A stretch of 64,000 bases of DNA from Hansfordia pulvinata (Eukaryota; Ascomycota; Sordariomycetes; Xylariales), in the NCBI GenBank assembly GCA_006538405.1, contig BJKQ01000001.1, positions 3,844,001 to 3,908,000 on the forward strand. Direction: 5' to 3'. This document shows positions 47,375-59,332 of this stretch, in pieces. Every line of letters starts with the position of its first letter. The stretch's first letter is position 1. The notes under the pieces are model-generated. The model was not told the DNA's origin, made no database searches, and was given only the letters and a program-made list of their open reading frames with translations. The position numbers and the translations under genes are program-made.

Positions 47375-48170
47375 GTCTGGTAGAGTCTGAGGCTGGCTGA
47401 GGCGTCAAGGATGGCTTGCAGAATGTTTGAGAGGTCAACGACTATTTGCTGCGTGCTCGGCCGCACATAGCAGCGCCCGACTCTCCAGGCTGAAGCACAG
47501 CCTTTATATCGTGGTAAACGGCTGCCCGACCTCCCAACTTCCCGCATCGATCGGCTCGTCGCCCAAGACCGTCATCAATCCGTGGCATCGGCCCGGTGGG
47601 CGAGTCCGAATGCGGCAATCGGAGCTTGAAGCTCCCGGCCCCTGTCCCCGCGGCGAATGTGGAACGGGTCCGTGTTGAATAGGGATGGCGAACCCGGGCT
47701 TCAAGGGACATATCGGCAGGGATCACGGCTGCTACGATGCTGCTACGATGCTGCTTGATTGGTGGCCCGATTTCGACCGCAGCTTGAAACAAGGACCGTT
47801 CAGAACGCCTAGAGCTCGCTTGCCAAAGTTTGACAAAGGAAAACCTTCCGCTGCTGCGGATACGCACGCGCGACCTCACCCGGAGTCGATGCGGAGGGCC
47901 GGATAATCCATCTCGGTTGCCAGGATCTGAACTACCTATATACCAGAAGACCAAGTCTAACTCCAGCACACACAAGACCATGACTGATTCCGTCCCTCAT
48001 GAGCGTATTTTAGGGTCAATGGAAGAAACATCCCCAATTAGTTGCGGCGTAGTTGCGGCACCAACGGCCAGGCCAGCATCACTGTGACTCGAAGCCTCCA
48101 ACAACAGACCGGTCTGTCTTTGTGGGCCTGCTCAAAGATTAGACCAGAAACACCCGTCGAACACCCCTAT
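47375..48170. other. intergenic between two minus-strand genes
   Basis: No gene is supported. It contains the promoter of the concanavalin A-like gene and the 3' UTR of the helicase gene. Confidence 0.5.
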
Positions 48171-51100
48171 CTACTTGAACATATCCTGAATTTGCGCCGT
48201 AGACAGGAAGTGGCTGCCGCCGGCGCATCGGAACCCGTCGCCCTGTGGGATCCAGTGGTAGCCGACAGGGCACACACCGTTCGCCTGCAGCTTCTTCTGG
48301 ATCTCCGCCTTCCGCTTCCTCTTCTCTTCTGCCTCCATGATCTTGCGCCTAATGGACTCCCGGGCCGCCTCCGAGGCATCCTTGTAAGATTTCTGCAGCC
48401 GCTGGTGCTCTTCTTCCCGCGCGGCTTCCGCCTCTTGGTCTCGCTGGAGCTGATCCCAGACTGCGTCGCTGACACCAGCATCTCGATCGATACTGTGATT
48501 CGCTGACCAGGGGTCATCTGCCGGTGGAGTGGCCGAATCCCCATTGCCAGCAGCCCGTGGCTCCTCAACTTTGACTTTTCCGCGTAAAGCGATGGTGGTT
48601 GATGTTTTGTGAGCGGTACCGGGAAGACGCTGCGGTTCGCTGGAAGCCTGCATCATTTCATGAATCGACCTCTTTTTGCTTTTGGTGTTAGACGCTGCTC
48701 GGTTGCGCCGCTCATCGTGCATGGAACTAAGCTCCTCAGTGATTACGACACTGTCAAGGATCAGACAGCTGTTTTCGGCCTTCGTGTAAGACTTGATCAT
48801 GCGGTTGAAGATGCTCTTCTTGAGCGTCCCCACATCTCGGGCGTTGGCCCAGCTGTCTTGGCCTATGAGGTTGCCAAAAAGACGAACCAGGAGATTGGTG
48901 AAGTCATCGGTGCGGTGTGTCAGGGCGTCAATGTTCAGACACACCCCGCTCTTCTTCTTCAACCGCTGCTGTACTTTCGTGAGTAACACCTCGAGAAGCT
49001 GGATGCACTCTTCAGGAGACAGAGCTCTGAAGGGAACCGAGTCGGGGAACCGCGATGAGAGACCGGGGTTGATAACCAAGAGCTTGTTGATCTCGGTGTC
49101 ATATCCGGCGAGGATCACGATGAGCTTGCTCATGTAGCGTTCGCTGGTCAAGGCGCTAACCAGCTCGTCGATGGCCTCCTTGCAGAAGGGACCTTCTCCC
49201 AGCCGGTAGGCCTCGTCGATGAATAGAACACGCCCTAGGGCGCGGTCCAGCATCTGCTGCACTTTCGGCCCCGTTTGGCCGACGTACTGACCCACCAAAT
49301 CCGACGCCGAGCATTCGTTAACCTCTGCCGTCGAGAGGAGGCCCATGTCGTAGAAGACCTTACCCATCTTCTTCGCTGTCGTAGTCTTCCCAGTGCCTGG
49401 CGGGCCACGGAAGAGGAAATTGAAGGGGATGCTTTCCTTGGGATCAAGCCCAAGATCCTTGGAGGTCTTGAAAGTGGATTGATACCCGAGAAGGCGATCA
49501 ACTATTTCCTCGCAACCAATCGTCCCTTCAAACAGGAGTCGCACGTTCGTATCTGCCCGTTCTGCGCGGTCAAAGTCTTTGTCGAAATCCACGGCCTCGA
49601 GCAGGTCACTTCTGGTGGCTTGACCTGTCGTGCGTCGTGTTTGATGATTCTGCTTCGCATCGTTCAGGATGATGTCGATCTCGCCAGCGTTACCGAAGTT
49701 TGGCCTGTTTCGTGCCCTCTGGAGCATGTCCATCGCAACAGAAAGAGCCTGTCCAGTAGCCCGGAAGCCCTGCCCTTGCAGCTTCTGGTCCAGTATCTGA
49801 GAGAGCTCATCATCGGAAAAGTCATCAAAGGTGAAGGCCGATGCCAAAGGGAATCTGCGACTCAACCCGGGGTTGACATTCTGGAACATGGTCTCCATCT
49901 GGTCTCTGTAACCCAGAAGGAGCACGCAGCGGTCGTCGCCAGGCACGTTTTGAACCTCTGCGACGATTGTGTCTACCACAGAGGTTTTGTAAGGATCTCC
50001 ACTGCCCCCCTGCGTGCCTGCACCACCGTAAAGACCGTAGGCCTCGTCTATCACGAGTACCTTGCCCAATGCGGCGGCGAGGATGCCTTTGGTATTCTGT
50101 TCCGACTGACCAAGGACCCCTCCGACGAAGTCCGCCGGCGTCTTCACTAGGACTGCGAGCTTTGTCAGTAGCTAACTCGTGATAGGACACTCTGACTGAC
50201 TTACCTTCACCCTTGGAGAGCAGCCCAAGGGTAGCGAGAACCTCTCCATAGAGCTTCGCGACGGTTGTCTTGCCGGTTCCCGGGTTGCCCAAGAATACCT
50301 TGTTCAGCGAGTACTCGACGCGGGGTTTCTCTTCCAGTTCCCGTTCGTAGTTCTCGCGGATGCTGTCCACCAGAGACTGTAGAGACTGCTTGACTGACGC
50401 CAGACCCTGGAGATTTTGCAGCTTGGCCCAAGCCTTCGAGTGAGTTAGCACGTCATCAGGCGCAGGGCCGATGAGATCTTCTTTGGTGAGGAAGAAGTCG
50501 TCTGGCCTCGTACCGGCCATTCGCTCGCGTCGCAAACGACCACCCTGTCTCTTGTGAATAGCATCGAGCACGTTCTCCACGGCGCGGGCGTTGCCGAAGC
50601 CTTCTTTTCCTCTTCCGTAACCAATGCGTCGAGCCACGATCCGACAGTGGAGTCCCTGAAGTCCGTCCTCGCAGACCATATTGCCCCTGAATCTCCGATC
50701 GATATTCTTGTTCAAGATGGCTAGCAGCTCATCGTCCGCGTAGTCAGCGAAACGCATCTCGATCGGAAAACGGCTGGGGATGCCGGGATTGTGCGCAAAA
50801 AAGCCCTCCATCTCGCGCGAGTATCCTGCGAGGACGAAGACAACCTTGCCGCAATTATTCTCCACCTCGGCGAGGATAAAGTCAAGTACGCTGGAACCTC
50901 CCGGGTTGTTTCCCGAGCTCAGCTGGTAAGCCTCGTCAATGAACAGGACCCCTCCGCCATTATTGAGAATGGAATCCAGCATCTTTCGACTTCCGGACAC
51001 GCCCGCGTTGGCCAACTTCGCTCCGGTCGTCTCCTCGAACTTCGCACCAGGAATGGCGCCTATGCTGGTGAGGAAACGAGCGTAGAGTCGTGCCACCGTA

Positions 51101-54100
51101 GTTTTTCCTAGATTGGTTTGTTAGGCTAGTGAGCAGTCGCAGTGAGCGCGATGGTTCACGTACCTGTCCCAGGGTTCCCTAGAAGCGAGCAGCTGAGTCT
51201 TTCGTTGGTGAGAGAGACACCCTGACGGAGAGACGTGTCCACCTTGGTTTTGATGTTCAAAAATTCCTTTTTGACATCCTCCAAGCCAATCATTCCCATG
51301 AGCTCATCCAGAGAGTCGCTGCTTGACCCTTCTCGTTGTTTCATGAGCTGCCATTCCGCGTTGGCCGAATCCGTGTTCAAAGATGCGTCAATTGAGTCAG
51401 CTTTCGGGGGATGGCTCGATTTCCCGCCGACAGAGGATCTGGTGGCATCGTTCTCCTGCCGCTCCCGTTTCTTCTTCTGCGCTGCCAAAACATTGTCTCG
51501 GGTTCTTTGTAGTCGCTCGAGGTCGGCATTATGTTGGGCGATGGCGATCTTCTGCCCTTCTTCCTCCGCGGCATATTGGATTCTCCTTCGCTCGTGCTCG
51601 ATTGACTCTTGCACCGCCGCCAACTCCTTCATGTATGCGTCCTGGCGTTTCTGGCGCTCTGTCTCCAGCTTGATGTCTCTGCGGATTCTTCTTTCAGTCT
51701 CTCGGTCCTCCTGCACACACTTGGCACATGCATCTTTGCGTCTCGGGCATGGTACGCGGGTCTCGTGTCCACGACTGCAAGTGTTCTTGACGAGCTCCCT
51801 GCATTGAATCTTGCTGTGGTCATCCACCCGGTGGCAGCGCGATGTGCATTTGTGAAAGCCGCAAGAAAGCTCGGCCGTGCTGAGTTGGAATGTTAGCAAG
51901 TCGTCGCCATGGACACCTGGGAGGGAACACTTGCCATGCCTCGGTGCAGCCGCCATCGGGAGTCATTTTGGCAAAGTCCGTTGGCCCGGTAATCAGGGCA
52001 GTCCGGTCTGGGTGTCTCTGACACTTGACCGGTAGCCCGTCGTAGAGGCAGCCTCTGGCTCGGAGAAGCTCAAAGAACGGCATCCAAGCCGCCTTGCCCT
52101 TCTTGCTGGATGTGAATGTCTTCATGTTGCCGATAAGAATCATTCCAAGACGTGCCCTTGTAATGAGGACATTGAGTCGCTCAGGTGCAGCCATGAAGCC
52201 AATGTCACCGCGAGAGTTGCTTCTTGTCAAGGAAGCAATGATAACATCACTTTCCTCGCCCTGGTAATTGTCTGATGGGCATATTTAGCGCTGGTATCAT
52301 GTTGTATGTAAAAGCCTCTTGACGTACCTATCGTGGAGACTCGCACGGGGTTCTTGTCAACATTTGCTTCAGCTCGCGTGACGAGACCAGCCCGAAGCAG
52401 TTCGAACCTGTCTAGCTCGCTCATCTGTGCATCGTGTTTGTGCTTTTGCAACAGATCCAACAGCAACCTGAGCTGCCCCAGATACGGCGTGAGAATGACG
52501 ATTTGGGAGGACGAATAACCCTGTTGACCGAGATATTTGAGGCAATGCAGTGCCATCTCGGCTTCGAACTCATTATGCTTGCTTCCTCCAGAGCTTGGGT
52601 CCCTGCGTTCCAACAGACGTTTGTCTCCAGTCTCTGACTTCTCATGGTGGACAAACATAACCCGGTCGCGCAGCCCACGGATAAAATCTCGCCCATGTGT
52701 GCTTGGAGCATCTTGTAGTTCTGGATACGTCAGACCGCGGGCATACACCGACAGTTCGGGGGCCATGCGATGCTGTCTCTGCAGCACAGTGTGTGGCATG
52801 CCTTGAATGATGAGTCTCTCAAAAAGCGAACGATTGAGGTCGAACCCGCTCCCGTTCTCGACGGAGAGGGCATGGTTGTTCACCTTCGGGCGCAGCTGCT
52901 GATGATCGCCAATAAGTATGATCTGCTTTACAGTCGGGGTCAATGCCGTTAGAACATGGCTTTCAAGGACCTCGCCGGCCTCCTCGACGATCACAATGTC
53001 CGGCTTGAAGTTTTTGACGAGTCGCGAGTGTTTGGCTGCTCCAGTGGTCGTGAGAGCCATGAAACGCTTCTGCCGAACTGTTTGAGCCTCCCCCTCTTTG
53101 AAGTAGGTCTCAACCAGTTCTAACTTGGCGTCGAATTGACAGACCATGCCACCAAGCTTATTGACAGTCTCCTCAAGCATGGCACGAACCCAATGATCTC
53201 GTCTCTCCAGGCGAGCTGACTTTGACATGTCCCAGACACGTTTGTGCGACTCAGCGTGGGATTCGAACCCGCCTGGACCTTCGCCGCGAATCCACTGATT
53301 GAACAGGTAGTCGGGGCCGACTTCTATCCCACCGCTACCCACCGTGTGCCATCCGTCAACTTCCATTGGCGTTCGCAGCGCAGTGTAGAAGTGTTCATCT
53401 CCTGATTCCTCGGAGAACTCGAGATATTCAGAGACTTTGTCCCACGTTCCCGACGCAGCTCTGTACTCCTGAAATGCATTCTCAATGGTTTCGGCCAGAC
53501 CAGACGCCTCGGCCTTCAAACGGTTTATCATTGACCAGGCATCCTGGGTGAGTTTGGCTTTTCGCGAGGATTTCGACAGGAGGAGGGGCTGAACTGCTTC
53601 CGTGCATTTGGACAATGGGCCAATTCTCGTGATATCAGAAGCAGGAACTCCAGCGTCCATGATATCTTCCAGGTACTGGTTGAGGGCGTGATTGGTGTAG
53701 CTCAGTACGAGAATTCGCTGCCGTGATGAATCGTGAATAGTCCTCGCGATCTCCGCGCCTATGAATGATTTGCCGGTTCCTGTGGTAGGAGTTAGGTCTT
53801 CCTTATTCGGGGAGCCCGTGTCCGAGAACTACAACGGTTTGTTCTTACCTGGTGGGCCTTGAATGAGGCAGATGCGTCGTTTCAGGGCTGCCAGAATGGA
53901 CTTGAGCTGCGCCTTATCGACTTGAACCGTGTCCCTTTTGCGACTCCATTCCGTCATGCCATGCTCAGGCATTACGTCCACTTTTCCCTGGATTTTTTGG
54001 ATTCGAAGTCGCAACGAATTTGACTCTGGCTCCACTTCAGAAGCAGACTCTGGCGAGTCGAACAGCTCCTGGCACAATGGCATCTCGGGGATGTCTTGAA

Positions 54101-55391
54101 GTCCCTTCAGAACAGGCTCGTAGGCAAACACGGGCGTGTCGACGAGCACGAACTTGACCTCCGATGAACCTTGGACCCCACGATGCAGGGCTTTGAGGGC
54201 CTTCTGCAGCGCCGCGGGGTCTGTGATCCGTAGCGTTACCACGGGGGGTGTCTGCGCGAGGAGATTGGTGTTGCGATGGACAAACGCGAAGGCGACAATC
54301 TCGTCGTTGCGGCACAGCGCCCCAAATGACTGGTCTTTGAGGATGCTGAAGTCTTTTTCCAGATGTTTCTTCCTCTGGTCCTTGTCCATTCGTTTGAGAA
54401 GTTCCAGGCCGCGATGGCAAGCCAGTGCCAGAGTGCTTTTTCCGAAGCGAAAACTGGTCGGATCGCCCACATGGATGTCGACAGGATCTAGGCCGCCCAG
54501 AACTAGGCTCCTCTTGATGCCACTCTCCCGGCGCTTGCTGACCATGCCGATATCCTGCCGGAGCTCGGCAAGCATGTCCTCGCGCAACAAGCGAAACTGG
54601 TTGTCGAGATGGACGCGGGCTCGGTCTGAAGCGTCCGCTTGTTGAACCTCGTGGGCAGTGAGATAGTACGGCTGAGTCTGGCTGAGCAACTCATCCCGAG
54701 TGGGATAAACGCTGACACTGCGAAAGTCGGCGTGGTCGTTGTCGTGCCTTCCCCCCGGACCCTGGGGCTGGGTTTGGGTTTGGGTTTGGGTTTGGGACGC
54801 CGCGACTTGGGCAGGTGCTCCCCGAATCGCGAGGACATGTCGGATGCGGTAACCGAGATCGCGGACTGGATGCTCGTCGGCCTCCTTGACGGATCGATGA
54901 TCCGCAATGAATGCTGCATCGGGCTCGGCGTTTGGCTCTGTGATGCCCTTGTCCGAAATGAGCTCCAGTGCGAGCCACGCGATCGGATAGAGATGGTCTG
55001 GTGGGATAGCGCCAGCCTTGAACAGCCGCACGAGCTCCTTCCAGAGAGTATCCGGGGTGACGACAGCTTCCAGAATCGTGTGCAGAAGCTGGCCGTTGAC
55101 AAGAGACTTGATTCCAGGGTCGCTCAAGTACCGCAGGAAAGGGAGTGTCTTGGTCGTCAAGAAGGCCAGCGAGAGGTCAGACCGCACGGCTGCTTGAACA
55201 GCCTCCACGCCCTCCGGGCTCGACACCAGCTTTTCTATGCGTGGCCCAGGTCGATCGAAGTCGCAAAGAGCCTCCAGGAACAAGCCAGGATTGCGAGAGT
55301 TGTCGCTGATTTTTCTCCTGCCTCCCAGCACGTCTCGAAAGAGCGCCTGGAGGCGAGTGGACCGTTGGGATGCGGAGGTATCGATGATCAT
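48171..55391 (-). CDS. giant SF1 helicase fused to NF-X1-like finger and three CbxX-type AAA+ domains
   Basis: Six exons: 53849-55391, 52328-53779, 51935-52271, 51164-51879, 50205-51107 and 48171-50146; about 2308 aa. Residues 1-510 are a family-specific head with a (QT)n run. The UPF1-like SF1 helicase has Walker A GPPGTGKS (~511, split by intron 1), DIVIVEEAGEV (~775), IGDHQQLRPK, LQRQHRMAPELS, and QGEESDVIIASLTRSN with APERLNVLITRA near residue 1000. A Cys/His cluster (GCTEACTAELSCGFHKCTSRCH) resembles NF-X1 fingers. A charged coiled coil spans ~1165-1260. Three AAA+ modules follow (Walker A near 1345, 1622, 1896; Walker B FIDEAYQL, VIDEAYGL, FIDEAYRL), then a Cys-containing end. The helicase half resembles ZNFX1/Hrr1, which act in RNA-based silencing or RNA sensing; the AAA part resembles SpoVK/CbxX. 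Role here is unknown. Intron 3 is GC-AG. Confidence 0.92.
51880..51934 (-). other. GC-AG intron in the helicase gene
   Basis: The 55-nt intron starts GCAAGT and ends CTCAG, with a CTAAC branch site 12 nt before the acceptor. Only this splice (TG|C, Cys) joins the helicase frame to the Cys-rich finger frame. A GT donor four bases later would leave the wrong frame. Confidence 0.8.
54770..54796. repeat. hexanucleotide GGGTTT repeat in coding DNA
   Basis: Four and a half perfect GGGTTT units on the plus strand encode a Gln-Thr dipeptide run on the minus strand, within the head of the helicase protein. Confidence 0.9.
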
Positions 55392-55993
55392 GGCCGAAGC
55401 ATGGACGAAGATGACTTTTCTGTTGTTATTCTCGTTCTGACGCTGGTGTGAAGAGTCAGGACTTGGAAGAGGGAGGAAAGTCTGGTAAAGGGGCCCCCGC
55501 CCTCCCCCCCTTCCAACGGCTCCTTTTTATTGCCGTTTGCCGAGCCTGATCTTGGTGGGAAAGCCTCATGCAAACGGACAGGCAAATCGCAATTCGAGCC
55601 ACCAGAAAAAGACCCCCACACGCGGCATCTTGCATGGAAGCCTTCCTATCATATCTCGGCGGTTCATTCATTGGCCTGCCCTGACTGCATGTGAAAGGAC
55701 ATGTGCGTCTCATTGGCAGTTGTGGGTGCCGGTTGGTTGCAGTGAATGCATGTGTGAGGTCGTCGTGCGTTTTTTCTGCTTTTGGCTGAGGCCCTTTTTC
55801 AATCAATGGCTACATTCACCGAGCAATTTTGGGACTGATACGGTTGTAATGGTACGCAAAGCAGACGCCTCTTACCTTGATGAAATACCCCTCGCTCGGT
55901 CCAGTGCCACGATCTCTTGCTCATCTTACTCTACAATCTTTCGTTCTCACTCTAACTTCCTCAGCAGTCTCTACTTACGCTTCACCAGTCGCC
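55392..55993. promoter_or_regulatory. shared divergent promoter region
   Basis: 602 bases separate the start codons of the helicase (-) and the neighbouring fungal-family gene (+). No other gene fits. The arrangement allows shared regulation. I see no TACTCGTA copy or clear known operator. Confidence 0.55.
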
Positions 55994-57498
55994 ATGGCCT
56001 CTCGACGGGGCGGACGATCGACGTTTGGAGCGCCGTGGCGCCTCCGCAATAAGAGAACCACCGTGGATTCTTTTGCTCCGGAACTTCCCATGGGGCACGT
56101 ACGGAAGACTTTGACCAAAGCCAGTATTGGCGAGCTGGCCAAGAGAGACCCTCTGTCGAACGCAGTCATAGAGGACGTGTCCTTTGTCGCATCGTACAAC
56201 TGGCTAGATGGAGATACGGACGGCACAATTCTTGTGCCCGGTAAGTAACGCGAGGCCTTCCTTGCCGCCCGCGGCTACCCATGCTGACAACCCTTGGTGC
56301 TTTCTCAGGCCAGCCACCTCGCTGGAGCCCATCTCAAGGCCTCATTCGCGTTCCCCAAGACAGCGGCGAATATTTCAGGGACAAGAACGCAGCCAGGTAT
56401 CCCAAGCACCCATTCGCCCCCGCCATCGCTGCCTGCTTGGCCAGCTCCAGTGCAAATGCCTTGGTCGGCGTCGACCTTGTCGCTTGCGCAAGTACGCTGG
56501 GCAATCTCCTGCGCTTCACTCGGGGCGAAAGCAAGAAGTGCCGAATGCTCGTCGAGAAAGCGGGCAACGCCGTCTTCCTCACTCGTCGTGAAAACTCGCC
56601 CACGGAGATCATCCCTGACATCAATGGATACGGCCACACGTTCCCGGAAGCTTCTACCACCTGGGATGCGGAGGTCAAGAACTCTGCCTCCAATCAGCGC
56701 ATTATCAAGTACAGTTTCGGCGGAATGAAGCTCCTTGTCCGGTTCGAGGCCGATGGCTACTTGGGCGGCGGCGGCATCAAGCAAGAAAAAGCCGAGAGCC
56801 CCGCGAGAAGTGCCGGCGGGTCTCCTCCATCGAATGTGCCAGTTACGATGGATGAAGTCACCCGTCGTCTGTCAGAGAGCCAAGTGTCACCCCAGCACCC
56901 AGCGACTGGGTTTTCAAACATCAAGCTAAAAACTGCAGGCCATGCCCCAGATCAGTCACAGATCTTCGACATCAAGACCAGATCCATTCTCAAGGAGCAT
57001 CGCGACCACATGGTATGGGAACTGCCACGTCTCTGGGTGATACAGGCACCGAACTTTATCTTGGCATACCATCACGATGGTCTGTTTCGCGAGGATGAGA
57101 CCAAGGTGCTAAATGTCGGTGACAGAATCAAATCGTGGGAAGCCGAGCATGAGGATGAGCTTATCGTTTTCGCGGCTCTGATTCGACACATTGTGGACCT
57201 CTGCCATTCATCAGAGACAGAAAACGGGAAGCTGGAGCTGACCATCGACGACCTTGGAGCGCTTCACGTTCGCAACCAGACATCAGACGACCAGGATGTT
57301 CTTCCGGCGGATCTTCGACGCGAATGGGAATCAGCTTCGGGCGGGCGAAACGACGGGCCTGGGCTGGTGAAAGGAGACGAGGCCAGCGCAAACGACACCG
57401 TCGTTGACATCAGCAAGAGTCTCCTTGGCGATGATGGTGACGAAGGTGATCTGACCAACTGCTCGGAGCGCCGTGGATATTGCGGCACCTGTGTTTGA
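55994..57498 (+). CDS. fungal family often labelled 'geranylgeranyl pyrophosphate synthetase'
   Basis: Two exons, 55994-56240 and 56309-57498 (68-nt GTAAGT..CAG intron, phase 1), give 478 aa. The head is MASRRGGRSTFGAPWR. The conserved part runs from DVSFVASYNWLDGDTDGTIL, then VPGQPPRWSP, QDSGEYFRDKNAARYPKHPF, RKxxMLVEKAGNAVFLTRRE-like segments and INGYGHTFPEASTTWD to RIIKYSFGGMKLLVRFEADG. A separate C-terminal part has KEHRDHMVWELPRLWVIQAP. From memory this matches a multi-copy ascomycete family that databases often call geranylgeranyl pyrophosphate synthetase. No DDxxD prenyltransferase motifs are visible, so I regard that label as unsupported. Function is unknown. It is transcribed away from the giant helicase gene. 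Confidence 0.88.
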
Positions 57499-58105
57499 TA
57501 GTGACTTGTGTGCACTCGTTCCGTCTTTGTGTGATATTGGTGGATTACTGCAATCAGCAACAGAAACAATCGCTCGCAGTTTAGAGGTCACATATACGCA
57601 AATGAAAATGAAGCAATACCTGGCCCTTTCCTTGCGTTGACAAGCATTGGATCATGACAAGCCTGGCAGCCACAGCGCACCTGGCAGGCGCGCCTAAAAG
57701 TAGCGCTACCTGTGATCCGTGCGCCCGATACCCGCCAGGCCTGGGTGGCGACGGCGGCCGCGAGGTACCTTGCGCGCGTGCGCTGGTGCCGATCGACTTC
57801 GAATCCCCAGCTACGGGCCCGGCTCCAGCTACTACAGGTACCCGTGGACGCCTGCAGTGAGTGACGTGCGCGCCTCCACCAAATCTTGTCGGCACAGCTT
57901 TGAATTCATTCCGAACCTCGACTTCACCCGCGACTCGGCCTTTTCCACCCCCTCGACTCCTCCACGCCCACCATCACTCCGGTCTCGCGACTCGACTACA
58001 CCAAAGAAGGATCCTCCTTATCGATACCGCAGCCTCACCCCAGGCTCCGACTCTGCCATCGCCACCCTCCCGACACCACTCGCACGGCTGCATGACATAT
58101 CCATC
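57499..58105. other. intergenic and Pam17 leader
   Basis: No separate gene is seen. The open frame upstream of 58106 lacks a protein-like pattern. The last 200 bases are CA/CT-rich, typical of a fungal 5' UTR. Confidence 0.5.
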
Positions 58106-58977
58106 ATGTTGACCACCACCACCACCGGCCTCGGCCTTGGCTTCGCCCGCTTCGGCGCGCTGGCCTCGCGCGGCCTGCAGCTGCAGTCCGCTTCCGTATT
58201 TTCTCGCCCCGCTGCCGCTGCCTGCCCTTTCTCTTCCCTGACCTCGACTGCCGCCGCCGCCGCCGCCCGCGCGCCGCCCGCCCACCTCCAACCACAGCTC
58301 CCCAGCCGCATCCTCCGCAAACACCCCGTCTCGGCCCACTGCCGCTTCAATGCTCGCCGCAGCGCCTCTTCCACCACCAAGCCCTCCGCGGGAGCTCCCG
58401 CTGCTGCCGCCGCCGCCACCGGCTCCTCCCCCTCGCCCCGCTCTGCTGCTGCCGCCCTCGACTGGAACACCTTCTTCCAGCTGCGCAAGACCCGCCGCGG
58501 CTTCCAGGTCGCCAGCAGCGTCCTGACCACCCTCGGAGGCGCCACCTTTGGAGCCCTGCTACTCGTCAGCCAGGACCTCGAATGGCTGACCTCGCAGATC
58601 CCCATGGACCCCTTCTTCAGCCTCGGCCTCATCACCCTCAGCTTCGCCGGCATGGGCTGGCTGGCCGGCCCCAGTGTCGGCAATGTGTTCTTCCACCTCT
58701 TCAAGCGCGGCGTCAAGGTCCCCATGGCCGCCAAGGAGGCCGAGTTCTTTGCCCGCGTCAAGAAGAACCGCGTCGACCCCACCACCAGCTCCGTCCAGAA
58801 CCCTGGTAAGCGAGGCCCTGGCCCCCTGGTTCTCTCTCCTCTATAGATCTTCCAACTGACCATCGACGACACACAGTACCCGACTTCTACGGCGAGAAGA
58901 TCTCGAGCGTCGCCGGCTACAGGCAATGGCTCAAGGACCAGCGGGCCTTCAACCGGAAGCGCTCGATCCCCTTGTAA
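58106..58977 (+). CDS. pam17: presequence translocase-associated motor subunit Pam17
   Basis: Two exons, 58106-58805 and 58877-58977, joined in phase 1 (NP|VPDFYGEK), give 266 aa. The long Ala/Ser/Arg-rich head with few acids is a mitochondrial targeting presequence. The mature part starts LDWNTFFQLRKTRRGFQVAS, followed by two hydrophobic segments (SVLTTLGGATFGALLLVS and FFSLGLITLSFAGMGWLAGP). The conserved matrix-side end runs VPMAAKEAEFFARVKKNRVD to SVAGYRQWLKDQRAFNRKR. Pam17 is an inner-membrane protein that helps assemble the TIM23 import motor (with Pam18/Pam16). Length and helix placement match fungal orthologues. Confidence 0.94.
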
Positions 58978-59332
58978 AAGGCCCGACGAACAGCCGTCTC
59001 TCCTGGGCCCCTTGCCATCCCCTGTCGATTACGGAAAAAGCATCGCCGCGTTCGGTTTACTCTTTTGTTTCTGCATGCGCCGTGTCCCCAGCTGCGCAGG
59101 GCGGCCATATGGGTGTCACCCGCAGCATTCCATGTCTGGAGAGATCTCTCACGTTTCATCATAAATGTACCAACAGTGGCGGGTATCAATCGCTCCCCAA
59201 TAATTAAACGGACCCAAAAAAGGACAAAACAAGAAATAAATGAATAAAAAAACCAAAAAGTTCCTCTCTCGTGACTTGACCGCTTTTGTCTTTTGCTGTC
59301 TTTCCTCTATGCATCCAGTTCGTGGCCAACGG
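58978..59332. other. convergent spacer between pam17 and uba4
   Basis: This short tail-to-tail region is A-rich near 59205-59265 and holds the two 3' UTRs; no gene is seen. Confidence 0.6.

Noticed and set aside
51926..51956. Start of a separate zinc-finger/AAA gene at 51956
   Set aside because: The helicase and finger frames join cleanly through the GC-AG intron, and the finger would otherwise lose its first Cys residues.
53248..53272. GATTCGAACCC resembling a tRNA T-loop on the minus strand
   Set aside because: It lies inside conserved helicase coding sequence and no acceptor stem or anticodon arm can be built around it.
54770..54796. GGGTTT units as possible telomere-like repeat
   Set aside because: Fungal telomeres are TTAGGG; this one is short, coding and in frame.
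54639..55451. 270-codon plus-strand frame opposite the helicase head
   Set aside because: Shadow of the well-supported minus-strand coding exon.
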